Notes: generated from the sequence alone by a model not told the origin. 64,000 nt of DNA from an uncultured Verrucomicrobiota bacterium (GCA_902589825.1 CACIUL010000002.1:1-64000); one strand, 5' to 3'; positions 38,485-48,460 are shown, counted from the first letter of the stretch. A program made the numbers and translations.

Positions 38485-39612
38485 ATGCCTGCCATCACGA
38501 TGCCCATCAAGCCCGCCGATTCAAAGCCCAAAGCCGCAGAACCCAAAAAAGCGGCAAAAAACAAGTCCACTGCAGAAGACCCGGCGGCAGCAAAAATCGC
38601 CGCTGCCAGAAGCAAGAACCTGGATTTGGCCATTCAGCAGATTCAAAAAGATTATGGAGAAGGGTCCATCATCCGCATGGGAGATGAATACCGGGTGGAT
38701 GTCGATGTGATTCCAACCGGAAACCTCCTGATCGACCGCGCCCTTGGGGTTGGCGGATTTCCCAGGGGAAGGATCATCGAAGTTTATGGACCGGAATCCT
38801 CAGGAAAAACCACACTCACCCTGACCGCCATCGCCCAGGCGCAGAAAAAGGGTGGATTGGCAGGTTTTGTCGATGTCGAGCACGCCCTGGATCCGCAATA
38901 TGCAAAACGATTGGGCGTCAACATGGAAGATCTTCTCGTATCACAACCAAGTTCAGGGGAAGAAGCGCTGCGCATTGTCGAGACATTGGTTCGTTCCAAT
39001 GCCCTTGATGTCATTGTGCTCGATTCCGTGGCCGCTCTTGTTACCAAGCAGGAACTGGACGGGGAAATTGGGGATTCAACCGTCGGGGCACAGGCCAGGC
39101 TGATGAGTGCAGCCATGCGCAAGCTGACATCCTTGATCTCAAAGGCCAGGACAACCTGCATTTTCACCAACCAAATCCGGGAAAAAATCGGGGTGATGTT
39201 TGGCAATCCGGAAACAACCCCGGGTGGTCGTGCCCTGAAATTCTACAGCTCAGTACGGGTAGATATACGGCGTATCGGGGCCATCAAGCATACCGACGGC
39301 ACCGTTAACGGCAATCGTACCAGGCTGAAGGTTGTCAAAAACAAGGTGGCCCCACCGTTCACGGAAGCGGAGTTTGACATCATGTACAATGAAGGAATCT
39401 CTGCTGTCGGTTCACTTCTCGACCTTGCCCTTGAACACGATATCCTGCTTAAGCGTGGATCATGGTTTAGTTATAACGGGGAGCAACTGGCACAGGGCCG
39501 GGACGCGGCAAAAGATGCACTCAAGGCCAATGAAAAGCTGTATACAGAAATAGAGACGGCTGTTAAAAAAGCCATGTCGGGGGAGCAGGAAGATGAAAAT
39601 GAGCAATCATAG
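38485..39612 (+). CDS. recA: Recombinase RecA with N-terminal extension
   Basis: The 375-residue product has Walker A GPESSGKT at 102-109 (36 residues later than in E. coli RecA), [12 protein letters not shown] near 174, and [21 protein letters not shown] near 229. The first 40 residues are Ala/Lys/Pro-rich, of unknown use; a second ATG lies at codon 6. The C-terminus is acidic, as in other RecA proteins. It drives recombination and the SOS response. A palindromic operator precedes it and a strong terminator follows, so it is a single-gene unit. Confidence 0.97.
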   Translation: MPAITMPIKPADSKPKAAEPKKAAKNKSTAEDPAAAKIAAARSKNLDLAIQQIQKDYGEGSIIRMGDEYRVDVDVIPTGNLLIDRALGVGGFPRGRIIEVYGPESSGKTTLTLTAIAQAQKKGGLAGFVDVEHALDPQYAKRLGVNMEDLLVSQPSSGEEALRIVETLVRSNALDVIVLDSVAALVTKQELDGEIGDSTVGAQARLMSAAMRKLTSLISKARTTCIFTNQIREKIGVMFGNPETTPGGRALKFYSSVRVDIRRIGAIKHTDGTVNGNRTRLKVVKNKVAPPFTEAEFDIMYNEGISAVGSLLDLALEHDILLKRGSWFSYNGEQLAQGRDAAKDALKANEKLYTEIETAVKKAMSGEQEDENEQS

Positions 39613-39640
39613 AATTGATAGGACAGCAAAGGGTTAAAAG

Positions 39641-39673
39641 AAAAAAGACCACTGTATACAGTGGTCTTTTTTT
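39641..39673. terminator. Strong bidirectional terminator after recA
   Basis: GACCACTG (39647-39654) pairs with CAGTGGTC (39659-39666) around a TATA loop, preceded by six A and followed by seven T, so it works in both directions. It starts about 28 bases after the recA stop. Confidence 0.93.
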
Positions 39674-39746
39674 GCCCTGATAATCACGGCAACCAAAGTC
39701 ATTTTGGATTGCCGTCCGAACAAGAAATGGGTTAAAATTCAGGGAC

Positions 39747-40382
39747 ATGAAACTTTTGCTTCTCGGAATCATCTGGACTATTGGCCACGTCAGCGCCAAA
39801 CCGCCGGAATTTAAACCACTCTTTAATGGAAAGGACCTTGATGGTTGGGAAGGCATTGGGGGGGCGACCAACAATTGGAAGGTCAAAGATGGAGTGCTTT
39901 CCTGCACGGGGGAAGCGGGTTCGAGCTGGATCGCAACAAAACAAAAATACTCAGATTTTGAACTGCGACTGGAATATCAAATACCCAAAGATGGCAATAG
40001 CGGCATTTTTATCAGGGCGCCGAAGCAGGGAGCTCCCTGGATAAGCGGGCTTGAGATACAGGTACTGGATGACTATGGCGAAAAATGGAAAAACCTTAAG
40101 CCCAACCAGTTTACCGGGGCCATTTATGCCGTTGTGGCACCATCCGTGCGGGCAACAAAAAAAGCCGGGCAATGGCAGACCGTGCGCATCCGCTGTACCG
40201 GTCAGCAGTGCGACGTCTGGGTAAACAAAAAACATGTTGTCAGCGCAAATCTCGCCACTCTCGCCACAAAAAATCCGCGTATACCTGGACTGAAGCGAAA
40301 GGAAGGGGTCATCGGCCTGCAAAACCATTCCTCCCCGGTTCATTTCCGGAATATTGAGATACGCTCGATCGACCAGAAATAG
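39747..40382 (+). CDS. Secreted DUF1080 (3-keto-disaccharide hydrolase) protein
   Basis: The 211-residue product has a signal peptide (about 1-17). The DUF1080 pattern is clear: PLFNGKDLDGWEG near 24, SDFELRLEYQIPKDGNSGIFIR near 68 and GVIGLQNHSSPVHFRNIEIR near 188. The fold is a concanavalin-like beta sandwich; some members hydrolyse 3-keto-disaccharides. Verrucomicrobia carry many copies. It stands alone after the recA terminator. Confidence 0.9.
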   Translation: MKLLLLGIIWTIGHVSAKPPEFKPLFNGKDLDGWEGIGGATNNWKVKDGVLSCTGEAGSSWIATKQKYSDFELRLEYQIPKDGNSGIFIRAPKQGAPWISGLEIQVLDDYGEKWKNLKPNQFTGAIYAVVAPSVRATKKAGQWQTVRIRCTGQQCDVWVNKKHVVSANLATLATKNPRIPGLKRKEGVIGLQNHSSPVHFRNIEIRSIDQK

Positions 40383-40613
40383 CAATAGGCTCCCTCTTTC
40401 TGCCAAGATATCACCCGCGGCATATTCCGCACCTGATCCCACGCTCAAGCACACCGGTGCACAACATTTCTTCCGCCAGACATTGCTCCGGGAGATATTT
40501 CGTGCCTGTGCCACTGCTGTTTTTTCATGAGTTCGGCCGGTAAATGAAAAATGCCATTGTTCTGAAATGCTCCCCGACATAAAACATAGGGTTGAAACCC
40601 TGATTATTTAGTA

Positions 40614-41795
40614 ATGACATCCATCGGCACTCCACTCTCCCAGACTTCCACCAAGGTCGCGCTTTGCGGATCAGGTGAGCTCGGCAAAGAAGTGGTCATT
40701 GAGTTGCAACGCCTGGGCTGCGAGGTAATTGCCATTGACCGCTATGCAAATGCACCTGCCATGCAGGTCGCCCACCGCGCACACACAATTGACATGCTTG
40801 ACGGCGACGCTCTGCGGCGCGTAATTGAAGCAGAGCAGCCAGACCTCATTGTCCCCGAGGTGGAAGCCATCGCAACGGACACCCTTGTCCAGCTTGAAGA
40901 GGAAGGCTTTAACGTGATCCCAACTGCGCGGGCCACCAAGCTCACCATGAACAGAGAAGGTATACGCTGTCTTGCCGCTGAGGAACTGGAACTGAAAACC
41001 TCACCCTACCGCTTTGCCGCTACCGAGCAGGAGTTCAGGGAGGCTGTGTCCGATATTGGCATCCCCTGTGTCATTAAGCCGATCATGAGTTCCTCCGGCA
41101 AGGGGCAAAGTACCATAAAGTGTGATGATGATATCGACCGGGCATGGCAATATGCCCAGGAGGGCGGGAGGGCCGGCGCCGGAAAGGTGATCGTCGAGGG
41201 GTTTGTCGATTTTGATTACGAGATTACCCAACTGACGATCCGGCATGCGGGCGGCACTTCATTTTGTGAACCAATTGGCCATATCCAAACCGATGGTGAC
41301 TACCGTGAGAGCTGGCAACCCCAACCAATGAGTGAGGTAGCGCGCGCTGAGTCACGGAGAGTGGCCGAGGCCATTACCGGCGGATTGGGAGGTCGCGGGA
41401 TCTTCGGAGTCGAGTTGTTTATCAAGAATGACGAAGTGATCTTCAGCGAGGTCTCTCCGCGTCCGCACGATACCGGGTTGGTGACCCTGATTTCCCAGGA
41501 TCTTTCCCAGTTTGCTCTTCATGCACGCGCTATTCTTGGCCTGCCTGTTCCAAACATCCATCAACATGGCCCAAGTGCTTCAAGTGTCATTTTGGTTGAG
41601 GGTGACTCGGAAAATGTTGTTTTCGGAAAACTCGACCACGCCCTGCAGCAGCCGGACACCCAATTGCGCCTTTTTGGCAAACCGGCGGTTTCCGGGAAAC
41701 GCCGCATGGGTGTTGCCGTAGCGAGGGGCTCTTCCATAGAGGGTGCCCGCGACAAGGCGGTTGCAGCCAGTTCTGCTGTAACTGTTGCACTTTAA
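40614..41795 (+). CDS. purT: Phosphoribosylglycinamide formyltransferase 2
   Basis: The 393-residue product is an ATP-grasp enzyme with [17 protein letters not shown] near 19, [15 protein letters not shown] near 151 and [14 protein letters not shown] near 282. PurT makes formyl-GAR from formate and ATP in purine synthesis. The length matches E. coli. A 5-base hairpin (AGGGT/ACCCT at 40588-40601) lies just before the start. A terminator follows at 41893. Confidence 0.95.
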   Translation: MTSIGTPLSQTSTKVALCGSGELGKEVVIELQRLGCEVIAIDRYANAPAMQVAHRAHTIDMLDGDALRRVIEAEQPDLIVPEVEAIATDTLVQLEEEGFNVIPTARATKLTMNREGIRCLAAEELELKTSPYRFAATEQEFREAVSDIGIPCVIKPIMSSSGKGQSTIKCDDDIDRAWQYAQEGGRAGAGKVIVEGFVDFDYEITQLTIRHAGGTSFCEPIGHIQTDGDYRESWQPQPMSEVARAESRRVAEAITGGLGGRGIFGVELFIKNDEVIFSEVSPRPHDTGLVTLISQDLSQFALHARAILGLPVPNIHQHGPSASSVILVEGDSENVVFGKLDHALQQPDTQLRLFGKPAVSGKRRMGVAVARGSSIEGARDKAVAASSAVTVAL

Positions 41796-41892
41796 CCTTA
41801 TTATTGGCGATTTGTTCTTGAATCTAAGCGATGATGGGCTAAAGCAGAACGCACTCGCCATCGCGGCAGTCTGACAGCATATTTTAAGCCAG

Positions 41893-41921
41893 AAGGCTTC
41901 CGCGACGCGGAAGCCTTTTTT
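41893..41921 (+). terminator. Terminator after purT
   Basis: AAGGCTTCCGC (41893-41903) pairs perfectly with GCGGAAGCCTT (41907-41917) around a GAC loop, followed by a T-run to 41921. It ends about 126 bases after the purT stop and 49 before the next gene. Confidence 0.9.
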
Positions 41922-41970
41922 ATTATTCTCCATCCACCGCACCAGCAAACGACTCACCCACCATAGCAAA

Positions 41971-43137
41971 ATGGAATTTGTAGCCGAAACGATCGCCGAT
42001 CTTAGTCCTTCACTTACCCTATCGATAACCAGTCAGGCCAAAGAAATGCGGGAGGAAGGCATTGACGTGTGCAGCTTTGGCGCAGGGGAACCGGATTTTG
42101 ACACGCCCCAGTTTATCAAGGATGCCGCTATAGAGGCTTTACAGGACGGCCAGACCAAATACACGGCTGTCGCGGGCATTGCGGCATTGCGTAAAGGCAT
42201 AGCCAAGAAACTCCGCGAAGAAAACCACATTAACTATGAGCCTGAACAGATTGTCGTTAACTGTGGTGCCAAGCACTCATGCTTTAATGCAATCATGGCG
42301 TGTTGCGATGCCGGGGATGAAGTCATTATCCCTTCACCATACTGGACAAGTTACCCGGAAATGGTCAGGTCTATTGGTGCTGAACCCGTCTTTGTTGAGA
42401 CCAAGCAGGAAAACGGGTGGAAAATGACTGCTGAGGAGTTTGACAATGCCATGAGCGGGGCAACCAAGATGGTCATCGTCAACTCCCCCAATAACCCCAC
42501 AGGCGCCGTCTATACCAAGGAGGAGCTTGCCGCAATTGGTGAAGTGGCCGCCTCAGAGGATATCCTGATTCTCTCGGACGAAATTTACGAGAAGATTACC
42601 TATGATGGAACCGAGCATCACAGCATGGCTTCACTTAGTGATGAAATTCGCAATCTGACCATAACCATTAACGGGTTATCAAAGGCTTACTCCATGACCG
42701 GGTGGCGCCTCGGCTATACCGCTGCACCCAAGGAGATTGCTGATGCCATAGACACAATCCAGAGTCACAGTACATCCAACCCGACCACCTTTGCCCAGTA
42801 TGGTGCCATCGCCGCCCTTGCCGGCGAAAATGCCGAAATCAGCGACATGGTTGCCGAATATGATATCCGACGGCAATATATGCTTAGCCGCCTGGAAGCG
42901 ATCGGCAATGTCTCAACAATTGAACCTAAGGGAGCCTTCTATTTTTTGGTCAACATTGAAAAAACGGGTATCAAGTCGCTTAATTTTGCAGAGAAACTGC
43001 TCAGCCGCATGCAGGTTGCCACGGTTCCCGGCATTGCATTTGGCCATGATTACAGCATCCGCCTGAGCTATGCGACCAGCTTGCCTGTTATCAAGGAGGG
43101 CCTTGACCGCTTTGAGGAATTCTGCAAGGCACACTAG
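41971..43137 (+). CDS. aspC: Class I aminotransferase, probable aspartate aminotransferase
   Basis: The 388-residue product has the AAT-I pattern of AspB-like enzymes: FGAGEPDFDTPQFI near 32, VNSPNNPTGAVYTKEE near 170, the PLP lysine in NGLSKAYSMTGWRLGY near 229 and RLSYATS near 364 with the substrate-binding Arg. It interconverts aspartate and oxaloacetate; substrate range is inferred. It has a separate promoter after the purT terminator. Confidence 0.88.
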   Translation: MEFVAETIADLSPSLTLSITSQAKEMREEGIDVCSFGAGEPDFDTPQFIKDAAIEALQDGQTKYTAVAGIAALRKGIAKKLREENHINYEPEQIVVNCGAKHSCFNAIMACCDAGDEVIIPSPYWTSYPEMVRSIGAEPVFVETKQENGWKMTAEEFDNAMSGATKMVIVNSPNNPTGAVYTKEELAAIGEVAASEDILILSDEIYEKITYDGTEHHSMASLSDEIRNLTITINGLSKAYSMTGWRLGYTAAPKEIADAIDTIQSHSTSNPTTFAQYGAIAALAGENAEISDMVAEYDIRRQYMLSRLEAIGNVSTIEPKGAFYFLVNIEKTGIKSLNFAEKLLSRMQVATVPGIAFGHDYSIRLSYATSLPVIKEGLDRFEEFCKAH

Positions 43138-43171
43138 CATCCACAATGCTGGAAACGTCCTGCCGGAGCCT

Positions 43172-43603
43172 TTAACCCGTGCTTATTGTCCCTGCTGTGT
43201 AACGGCAGTGCTGCCCACCATAGAACTGGTCCAGCACTTTTTTGAAAACCGCCTCTTCTCCTCGTGTGGCAAGATGAAACAAGGTCATTGATGACTTGAG
43301 TTTCATTGCGTCTATACCACCAAGTATCTCATCAGCAGATCCATTTTCGTGCATCAGGAGGGCTTTCGCGCACTGGACCAGCCTGTCACTGAGCAGGGGG
43401 TGCAGGATAAACTGCCTGGCTTCATCCAGATCCCTGATCGCATACTCTCGTGCTTTTAGACTGTTTCCCAACCCGGCTATTTGGGGAAACACATACCACA
43501 TCCAGTGTCCTTGTTTTTTGCCTTTGTGCAGTTCTTGCAGGGCCAAATCGTAAATGGCTTCCTGCGCCATTATAAACCTGTTAAGGCCCATTTCACTTTG
43601 CAT
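43172..43603 (-). CDS. DUF1810 family protein
   Basis: The 143-residue product shows the DUF1810 pattern: NRFIMAQEAIYDLALQEL near 8, KQGHWMWYVFPQIAGLGNSL near 30, and SSMTLFHLATRG near 104. The family is of unknown function. It converges with aspC. Only 53 bases separate its start from the nuoA stop on the same strand. Confidence 0.88.
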   Translation of the reverse strand: MQSEMGLNRFIMAQEAIYDLALQELHKGKKQGHWMWYVFPQIAGLGNSLKAREYAIRDLDEARQFILHPLLSDRLVQCAKALLMHENGSADEILGGIDAMKLKSSMTLFHLATRGEEAVFKKVLDQFYGGQHCRYTAGTISTG

Positions 43604-43656
43604 GTAATGACGCCTCCCCGCGCCTTGGTCCGGCGTGAGCCTTGGCAGCGGCGCAA

Positions 43657-44034
43657 TCAGGATTTCCAGCTTAGTGCCCCCTTCTTGAGGGCATAAAGAT
43701 AGGCAACCAAGAGAATTCCAACAAAGCCGGACATACTCCAGAACACCATGGCTCCCTGACCGTTGTTGACAAAATCCCGGAACGTCAATGCCCAGGGATA
43801 CATAAAGACGACCTCGATATCAAAAATGACGAACAGCATTGCCACCAGATAGAATTTCACGCTGAAGCGTGGCTGTGACTGTCCAAGAGGAAGCATGCCG
43901 CACTCATAAGGGGAATCCTTCATGCTGTTACGCCGGGCACTTTTGCCAAGCATCACACTCAACAGAAGAGTGGTAACCGCAAAACCCGTTGCGATCATAA
44001 ACTGCAGGAGTACCGGAAAATATTGTTCTAGCAT
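43657..44034 (-). CDS. nuoA: NADH-quinone oxidoreductase subunit A
   Basis: The 125-residue product has three membrane helices and the NuoA signature SPYECGMLPLGQSQPRFSVK then FYLVAMLFVIFDIEVVF near 41-77. NuoA is a membrane subunit of complex I. It normally leads the nuo operon, but here the next gene on this strand is DUF1810 and no nuoB is near. A lone nuoA is unusual. Confidence 0.92.
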   Translation of the reverse strand: MLEQYFPVLLQFMIATGFAVTTLLLSVMLGKSARRNSMKDSPYECGMLPLGQSQPRFSVKFYLVAMLFVIFDIEVVFMYPWALTFRDFVNNGQGAMVFWSMSGFVGILLVAYLYALKKGALSWKS

Positions 44035-44148
44035 TTTTTAAAAGCCCGGTCGTAATCTCAATGCTGCGGGAATATTCTTCAAGCTTTAAGCAGTATTAAA
44101 CCCACGGAGTCATCCATACCATTAGCTGCTCGTTTTAAGGGAAGAGCG

Positions 44149-44182
44149 AAAAAAAGGGTCGCCTCTTGTAAGAGGCGACCCT
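44149..44182 (-). terminator. Terminator of the minus-strand 100-residue gene
   Basis: AGGGTCGCCTCTT (44155-44167) pairs with AAGAGGCGACCCT (44170-44182), a 13-base stem. The preceding A-run (44149-44155) is a T-run on the minus strand, so it terminates the gene at 44234-44536. Confidence 0.92.
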
Positions 44183-44233
44183 GATGAGGTTATCTAAACT
44201 ATTAATGAATAGACGAGGGATATGGAAAGCAAC

Positions 44234-44536
44234 CTAGGATTGCTGGGCTGCTGCATAGGCACTGGATGCCTGCTCAATGCCATCAAGACCCTTGTAAGTC
44301 TTACCGTCCTTCAGTACAAGGCCGCGAGTTACGAGGTTCTGGAGTTTTTCATAAGCGCGCAAGCGGAGCATTTCTTCACCACCACTTACTGCATTTTTCT
44401 CCTTAAGATTCTCGTAAACGCGTTCAAAAAGATTATTGAACTTATAAGTCTCACTGTCTTGAAGAACCTCCACCAATTCGTCTGTTACGTGATCGGGAAT
44501 TCTCCGGGAAAACCGGGTTCTGCGTGTTGTAGCCAT
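44234..44536 (-). CDS. Small conserved-looking protein of unknown function
   Basis: The 100-residue product is soluble, highly charged and helical. It begins MATTRRTRFSRRIPDH, then has three helix-like parts (about 16-48, 54-72, and a short basic strand region at 72-82), which could be a small winged-helix or a DNA/RNA-associated fold. I do not recognise a family. Its strong terminator and separate position mark it as a single-gene unit. Codon use is less GC-rich than that of its neighbours. Confidence 0.7.
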   Translation of the reverse strand: MATTRRTRFSRRIPDHVTDELVEVLQDSETYKFNNLFERVYENLKEKNAVSGGEEMLRLRAYEKLQNLVTRGLVLKDGKTYKGLDGIEQASSAYAAAQQS

Positions 44537-44692
44537 AGTTGATTAACTGTATCACACACGCGTCACATTACCACGGAATTCAGTCACTAATGACGATTTA
44601 AACACCCAAAATGCGTCGTGAGAGCAGTTTTCTATAATTACCATAACATAAATTGGTGATTATTGCTGAATAAAAATGATATTTTTGAACAT

Positions 44693-45337
44693 TTAGCCCT
44701 CTTTGAAGCTGCCAAATGTCCGCAAACCTTGACGATTTACCTCAAAAATTTCACTGCTTGCCGGATAAACAGCATCACGAAACAATTGCATGAACTTTTG
44801 CTGGTAATCCCCAATGGTGCTGGCCAGCTTCGGGAAAACATACACTGCATAACGGTTCGGGATAACTATAAGAAGTTCATCACCAATGGTTTCCTTGAAA
44901 AGATCCCGGAATTCATCAACCACGATCGTGGTCGCCGTCAGAGGATTTTCAGACTCCAGCACCGCATATTCTATGATCTTCTTGGAATTTCTTATATATT
45001 TCGGCTTTAGGGTTTTTAAGTGATCTGAAGCAGCTTTTTTTCCTCTTTTGACAAATTGCCTCCACCCTCCGGGAAATGCCTTCCTGAATTCTGCCCTTTG
45101 GTAATTTCGCGGACCAATCCTCCCCTGATAAGCCGCAGAGTATGTCGTATCCCTGGCACCTGGCATCAGAACATATACCCCTGCGGACAGATTACGGGGT
45201 TGAATTAACAGCAGATGCTTCTCTGGTTGTTGAGGCTTACGGACGTCCTCTTGCGGATTTGAAATGCCAGCCGTTACCCCCGCCGCCGCCAGATAAAGAA
45301 AAACAATGAAACCTAAGCGATACCTGCAACCAATCAT
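44693..45337 (-). CDS. Secreted protein of unknown function
   Basis: The 214-residue product has a signal peptide (about 1-24, hydrophobic LGFIVFLYLAAAGVTAG). The mature part shows ARDTTYSAAYQGRIGPRNYQRAEF near 61-84 and a later hydrophobic core ELLIVIPNRYAVYVFP near 153. No family is recognised. It is 156 bases upstream of the 100-residue gene on the same strand and divergent from ruvA. Base composition is lower in GC than the window average. Confidence 0.65.
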   Translation of the reverse strand: MIGCRYRLGFIVFLYLAAAGVTAGISNPQEDVRKPQQPEKHLLLIQPRNLSAGVYVLMPGARDTTYSAAYQGRIGPRNYQRAEFRKAFPGGWRQFVKRGKKAASDHLKTLKPKYIRNSKKIIEYAVLESENPLTATTIVVDEFRDLFKETIGDELLIVIPNRYAVYVFPKLASTIGDYQQKFMQLFRDAVYPASSEIFEVNRQGLRTFGSFKEG

Positions 45338-45436
45338 GGCCTTTAAATCTCATACACTGTTGGCCTTGTAGCAATCATCGATTTCCGACAGACTTCAGCC
45401 ACTCTTTGCCAAGCACAATATCCACAAGTTCTTCTT

Positions 45437-46042
45437 ATGATCACTTTCCTTGACGGCGAGATAATCGAAAACCTGCCTGGTCGCCTGGTATTAAACATCC
45501 GGGGCATTGGCTATGAAATTCTTGTACCCTTGTCGACCAGCGACAACACACCGCCTGCCGGCGAGAATATCCGAATACTTACCCACCTGCATATTCGCGA
45601 ACAGGAACAAACCCTTTACGGATTTCAAACCCATGATGAACGTGACCTGTTCCGCTTGCTCATAAACCGTGTCTCGGGCATCGGCCCCAAGCTTGGGCTT
45701 GCTGTTCTCAGCGCCATGTCGGTAGGCGAATTCCAGGATGCAGTGATTCGCAGCGACATTGCAGCACTTTCCACCATCAGCGGTCTTGGCAAAAAAACCG
45801 CTGAACGGATTGTCCTTGAACTCAAGGATAAAATCGGTGTGACGGAGGCCTGGGCCGCGGCCAGCCAGGACAACATGGCCGGGACGGCTGCAAGGGCTGT
45901 TAATGATGCTGTTCTGGCACTTATCTCACTTGGTTACAAGCAAGCTGATGCCGCCAAGGCTATCAAAAAAGCTGCAGCTGAACACGAGGGAGAACCGGAT
46001 GCAGACGAATTCATCCGTGCTGCCCTGCGGGGATTAAAATAG
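45437..46042 (+). CDS. ruvA: Holliday junction branch-migration protein RuvA
   Basis: The 201-residue product has the OB-fold start MITFLDGEI, the HhH motifs VSGIGPKLGLAVLS near 79 and ISGLGKKTAERIVLELKDK near 114, and the C-terminal RuvB-binding domain after a linker. It acts with RuvB at Holliday junctions. No ruvB or ruvC is near. The next gene follows after 33 bases. Confidence 0.95.
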   Translation: MITFLDGEIIENLPGRLVLNIRGIGYEILVPLSTSDNTPPAGENIRILTHLHIREQEQTLYGFQTHDERDLFRLLINRVSGIGPKLGLAVLSAMSVGEFQDAVIRSDIAALSTISGLGKKTAERIVLELKDKIGVTEAWAAASQDNMAGTAARAVNDAVLALISLGYKQADAAKAIKKAAAEHEGEPDADEFIRAALRGLK

Positions 46043-46075
46043 CGGCATATCCAGCCATTTGCGGCACGCCAACGC

Positions 46076-47425
46076 ATGAGCCAGAACAACGGCATAAAAA
46101 ACAATCTGCCAGGAGAACGCATCGATGCACTTCGCACCTCCCTCCCTCAGGGAGGCCTTTTTGCAAACAAGCAGTGGCTGTTGTCACCAAAACCACTGGC
46201 GCTCTCCCCCAAGACTGTAGAAAAACTCGAGCGTCTCGGGCACCAACTAGCGGTGTTCCAATCGGCCGCCAACACCCTTTACCGCCAAAGCGTGAGGGGC
46301 AAAGCCCCGGCCTGGCTAGCCGGCTATCTCGATGCCGGCAAGCCGCAAGCCCTGATAGATTATGCCCGGCACCCCGCACTGCGGGAAGAAGTTCCCAGAA
46401 TTTTACGCCCGGACCTGATCTGGGGTGAAGAGGGGTTTGCAATCACCGAGCTCGACAGTGTGCCAGGCGGCATCGGCCTGACAGCCTGGCTGAACCAGGT
46501 TTTTTCCACCTTTGAGCCGTCTCTGGTTGGAGGTGTCGATGGTATGGCACAGGGTTTTCATTCCATTCTGCCGGATGGTGCAGATATTGTCATCAGCAGG
46601 GAATCCGCTGACTACAGGCCAGAGATGGAGTGGTTCTCCTTGCAGCTAAACAAGCTTTACGGGGATGATGCCTACCTTGTGTGTGATGCTGAGAATTACA
46701 AACCGGGCCGCCGTTCGGTATATCGTTTCTTTGAGCTTTTTGACCATAAGAACATTCCGTCAGCAAATGCCCTCTTCAAAGCTGCTGCAGAGGAAAAAAT
46801 CAAGCTTACTCCTCCCTGTAAAGCCTACCTTGAGGAAAAAATGTGGATGGCGTTGTTCTGGTCACGACCATTGCGCGATTTCTGGGGAGCACAGCTGCGT
46901 GAAACCCTGCGTCAACGTCTCGCGGATTTTTTCCCCTTCAGCTGGATTCTTGACCCCTCCCCGATACCCCATCACGCTGAATTGCCCCGCCTTGGCATCA
47001 CTGACTGGCGGCAACTTGGGGAATTCTCACAGAAAGAAAGGGCCCTCGTTCTTAAAGTCAGTGGTTTCTCAGAGCTGGCATGGGGCAGTCGCAGTGTCCG
47101 GATCGGCGAGGATTTGCCCGCGGACCGATGGCAGCAAGCGGTTGAAAGGGCCCTTGAGGACTTTCCGGCACAGCCCTGGATCATGCAGGAGTTTAAACGG
47201 GCCAGGGTCTTCAACCATCCTTTTTGGGATGAATCCACGGGCAAAATCCAGGAGATGCCAGTCAGGGCCCTGCTCCGACCCTATTATTTTCTCTCCGGGG
47301 AAAATCCTGCAAAACCCAAAGTGAAACTCTGCGGCATACTTGCTACCCTCGTGCCATCCGACAAGAAAATCATCCATGGCATGAGTGATGCCATACTTGT
47401 CCCGTGCACACTGGAATCCGGCTAA
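46076..47425 (+). CDS. Unknown protein, possible ATP-grasp-like
   Basis: The 449-residue product is soluble, without signal peptide. Near residue 110-135 it has RPDLIWGEEGFAITELDSVP, which resembles the metal/ATP-binding patch of circularly permuted ATP-grasp proteins, and near 325 it has VLKVSGFSELAWGSRSV, which could be a glycine-rich loop. The call is by resemblance only. It may be a ligase of unknown substrate. It is placed between ruvA and trpS, with no specific partner. Confidence 0.6.
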   Translation: MSQNNGIKNNLPGERIDALRTSLPQGGLFANKQWLLSPKPLALSPKTVEKLERLGHQLAVFQSAANTLYRQSVRGKAPAWLAGYLDAGKPQALIDYARHPALREEVPRILRPDLIWGEEGFAITELDSVPGGIGLTAWLNQVFSTFEPSLVGGVDGMAQGFHSILPDGADIVISRESADYRPEMEWFSLQLNKLYGDDAYLVCDAENYKPGRRSVYRFFELFDHKNIPSANALFKAAAEEKIKLTPPCKAYLEEKMWMALFWSRPLRDFWGAQLRETLRQRLADFFPFSWILDPSPIPHHAELPRLGITDWRQLGEFSQKERALVLKVSGFSELAWGSRSVRIGEDLPADRWQQAVERALEDFPAQPWIMQEFKRARVFNHPFWDESTGKIQEMPVRALLRPYYFLSGENPAKPKVKLCGILATLVPSDKKIIHGMSDAILVPCTLESG

Positions 47426-47497
47426 ATCGGCAAATTGCGTCAACCACCAGCTTGACACGGTAAAGGCTAACCGGATGATTACCCACTGAATAAATCC

Positions 47498-48460
47498 ATG
47501 CGCATTCTTTCCGGCATTCAACCCAGCGGCCGCCTGCATGTCGGCAACTATTTCGGCATGATGGATCCTGCCATCCATCTGCAGGACGATGGTGAAGCGT
47601 TTTACTTCATCGCCGATTACCACTCGCTTACCACTGTACACTCCCCTGAGGAACTTCGTGAAAACGTGCATAATGTTGCCGTTGATTTCCTTGCTTGCGG
47701 GCTTGACCCGATCAAGGCCACATTTTTCCGCCAGTCCGATGTCCCGGCAGTTGCCGAGCTCTCATGGTTGCTGAGCACTGTCACACCGATGGGCCTTCTC
47801 GAGAGGTGTCACTCATACAAGGATAAAACCGCCCGGGGGCATGAAGCCACGCATGGCCTGTTCGCATACCCGGTACTGATGGCTGCCGACATTCTCATCT
47901 ACGACAGCGACATCGTCCCCGTAGGGGAAGACCAGAAACAACATCTGGAGGTTACCCGTGACATTGCCTTGAAATTCAACAATCGGTTCGGGGAGGTCCT
48001 CGTGATTCCAAAGCCAAAGATACGCGAGGTAAATGCCAAGGTCCCCGGACTGGATGGAAAAAAAATGAGCAAGAGTTATGGCAACACCCTGGAAATTTTC
48101 GGCGATGAAAAGGCAACGCGTAAAAAAATCATGTCGATTGTCACGGACTCCACCCCGGTTGAAGCACCCAAGGATCCGGCAGACTCAATTATCATGGACC
48201 TGTATCGGCTTGTTGCCTCAGACGCCGAGATTGCAACCATGGAAAATGACTTTAAAACCGGCGGGTGCGGTTACGGGGATTTCAAAAAAAGACTTTTTTC
48301 TGCCTATTGGGAATTTTTCAAGCCCATGAGAGAGCGGCGGGAAGAGCTGCTGGCTGACCCCGGGCAGGTTGATAAAATATTGAGGCAAGGCGCTTCAAGG
48401 GCGAGAGAGACTGCTGCAAAAACAATGGAAAGGGTTCGCAAAGCCTGTGGAATCCAATAA
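47498..48460 (+). CDS. trpS: Tryptophanyl-tRNA synthetase
   Basis: The 320-residue product has the class I signature PSGRLHVGNYFG near 9, MAADILIYDSDIVPVGEDQKQH near 128 and the KMSKSYGN loop near 188. It charges tRNA-Trp. The length is normal. A 205-base gap follows before the next gene, in which I see no gene or terminator. Confidence 0.95.
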   Translation: MRILSGIQPSGRLHVGNYFGMMDPAIHLQDDGEAFYFIADYHSLTTVHSPEELRENVHNVAVDFLACGLDPIKATFFRQSDVPAVAELSWLLSTVTPMGLLERCHSYKDKTARGHEATHGLFAYPVLMAADILIYDSDIVPVGEDQKQHLEVTRDIALKFNNRFGEVLVIPKPKIREVNAKVPGLDGKKMSKSYGNTLEIFGDEKATRKKIMSIVTDSTPVEAPKDPADSIIMDLYRLVASDAEIATMENDFKTGGCGYGDFKKRLFSAYWEFFKPMRERREELLADPGQVDKILRQGASRARETAAKTMERVRKACGIQ

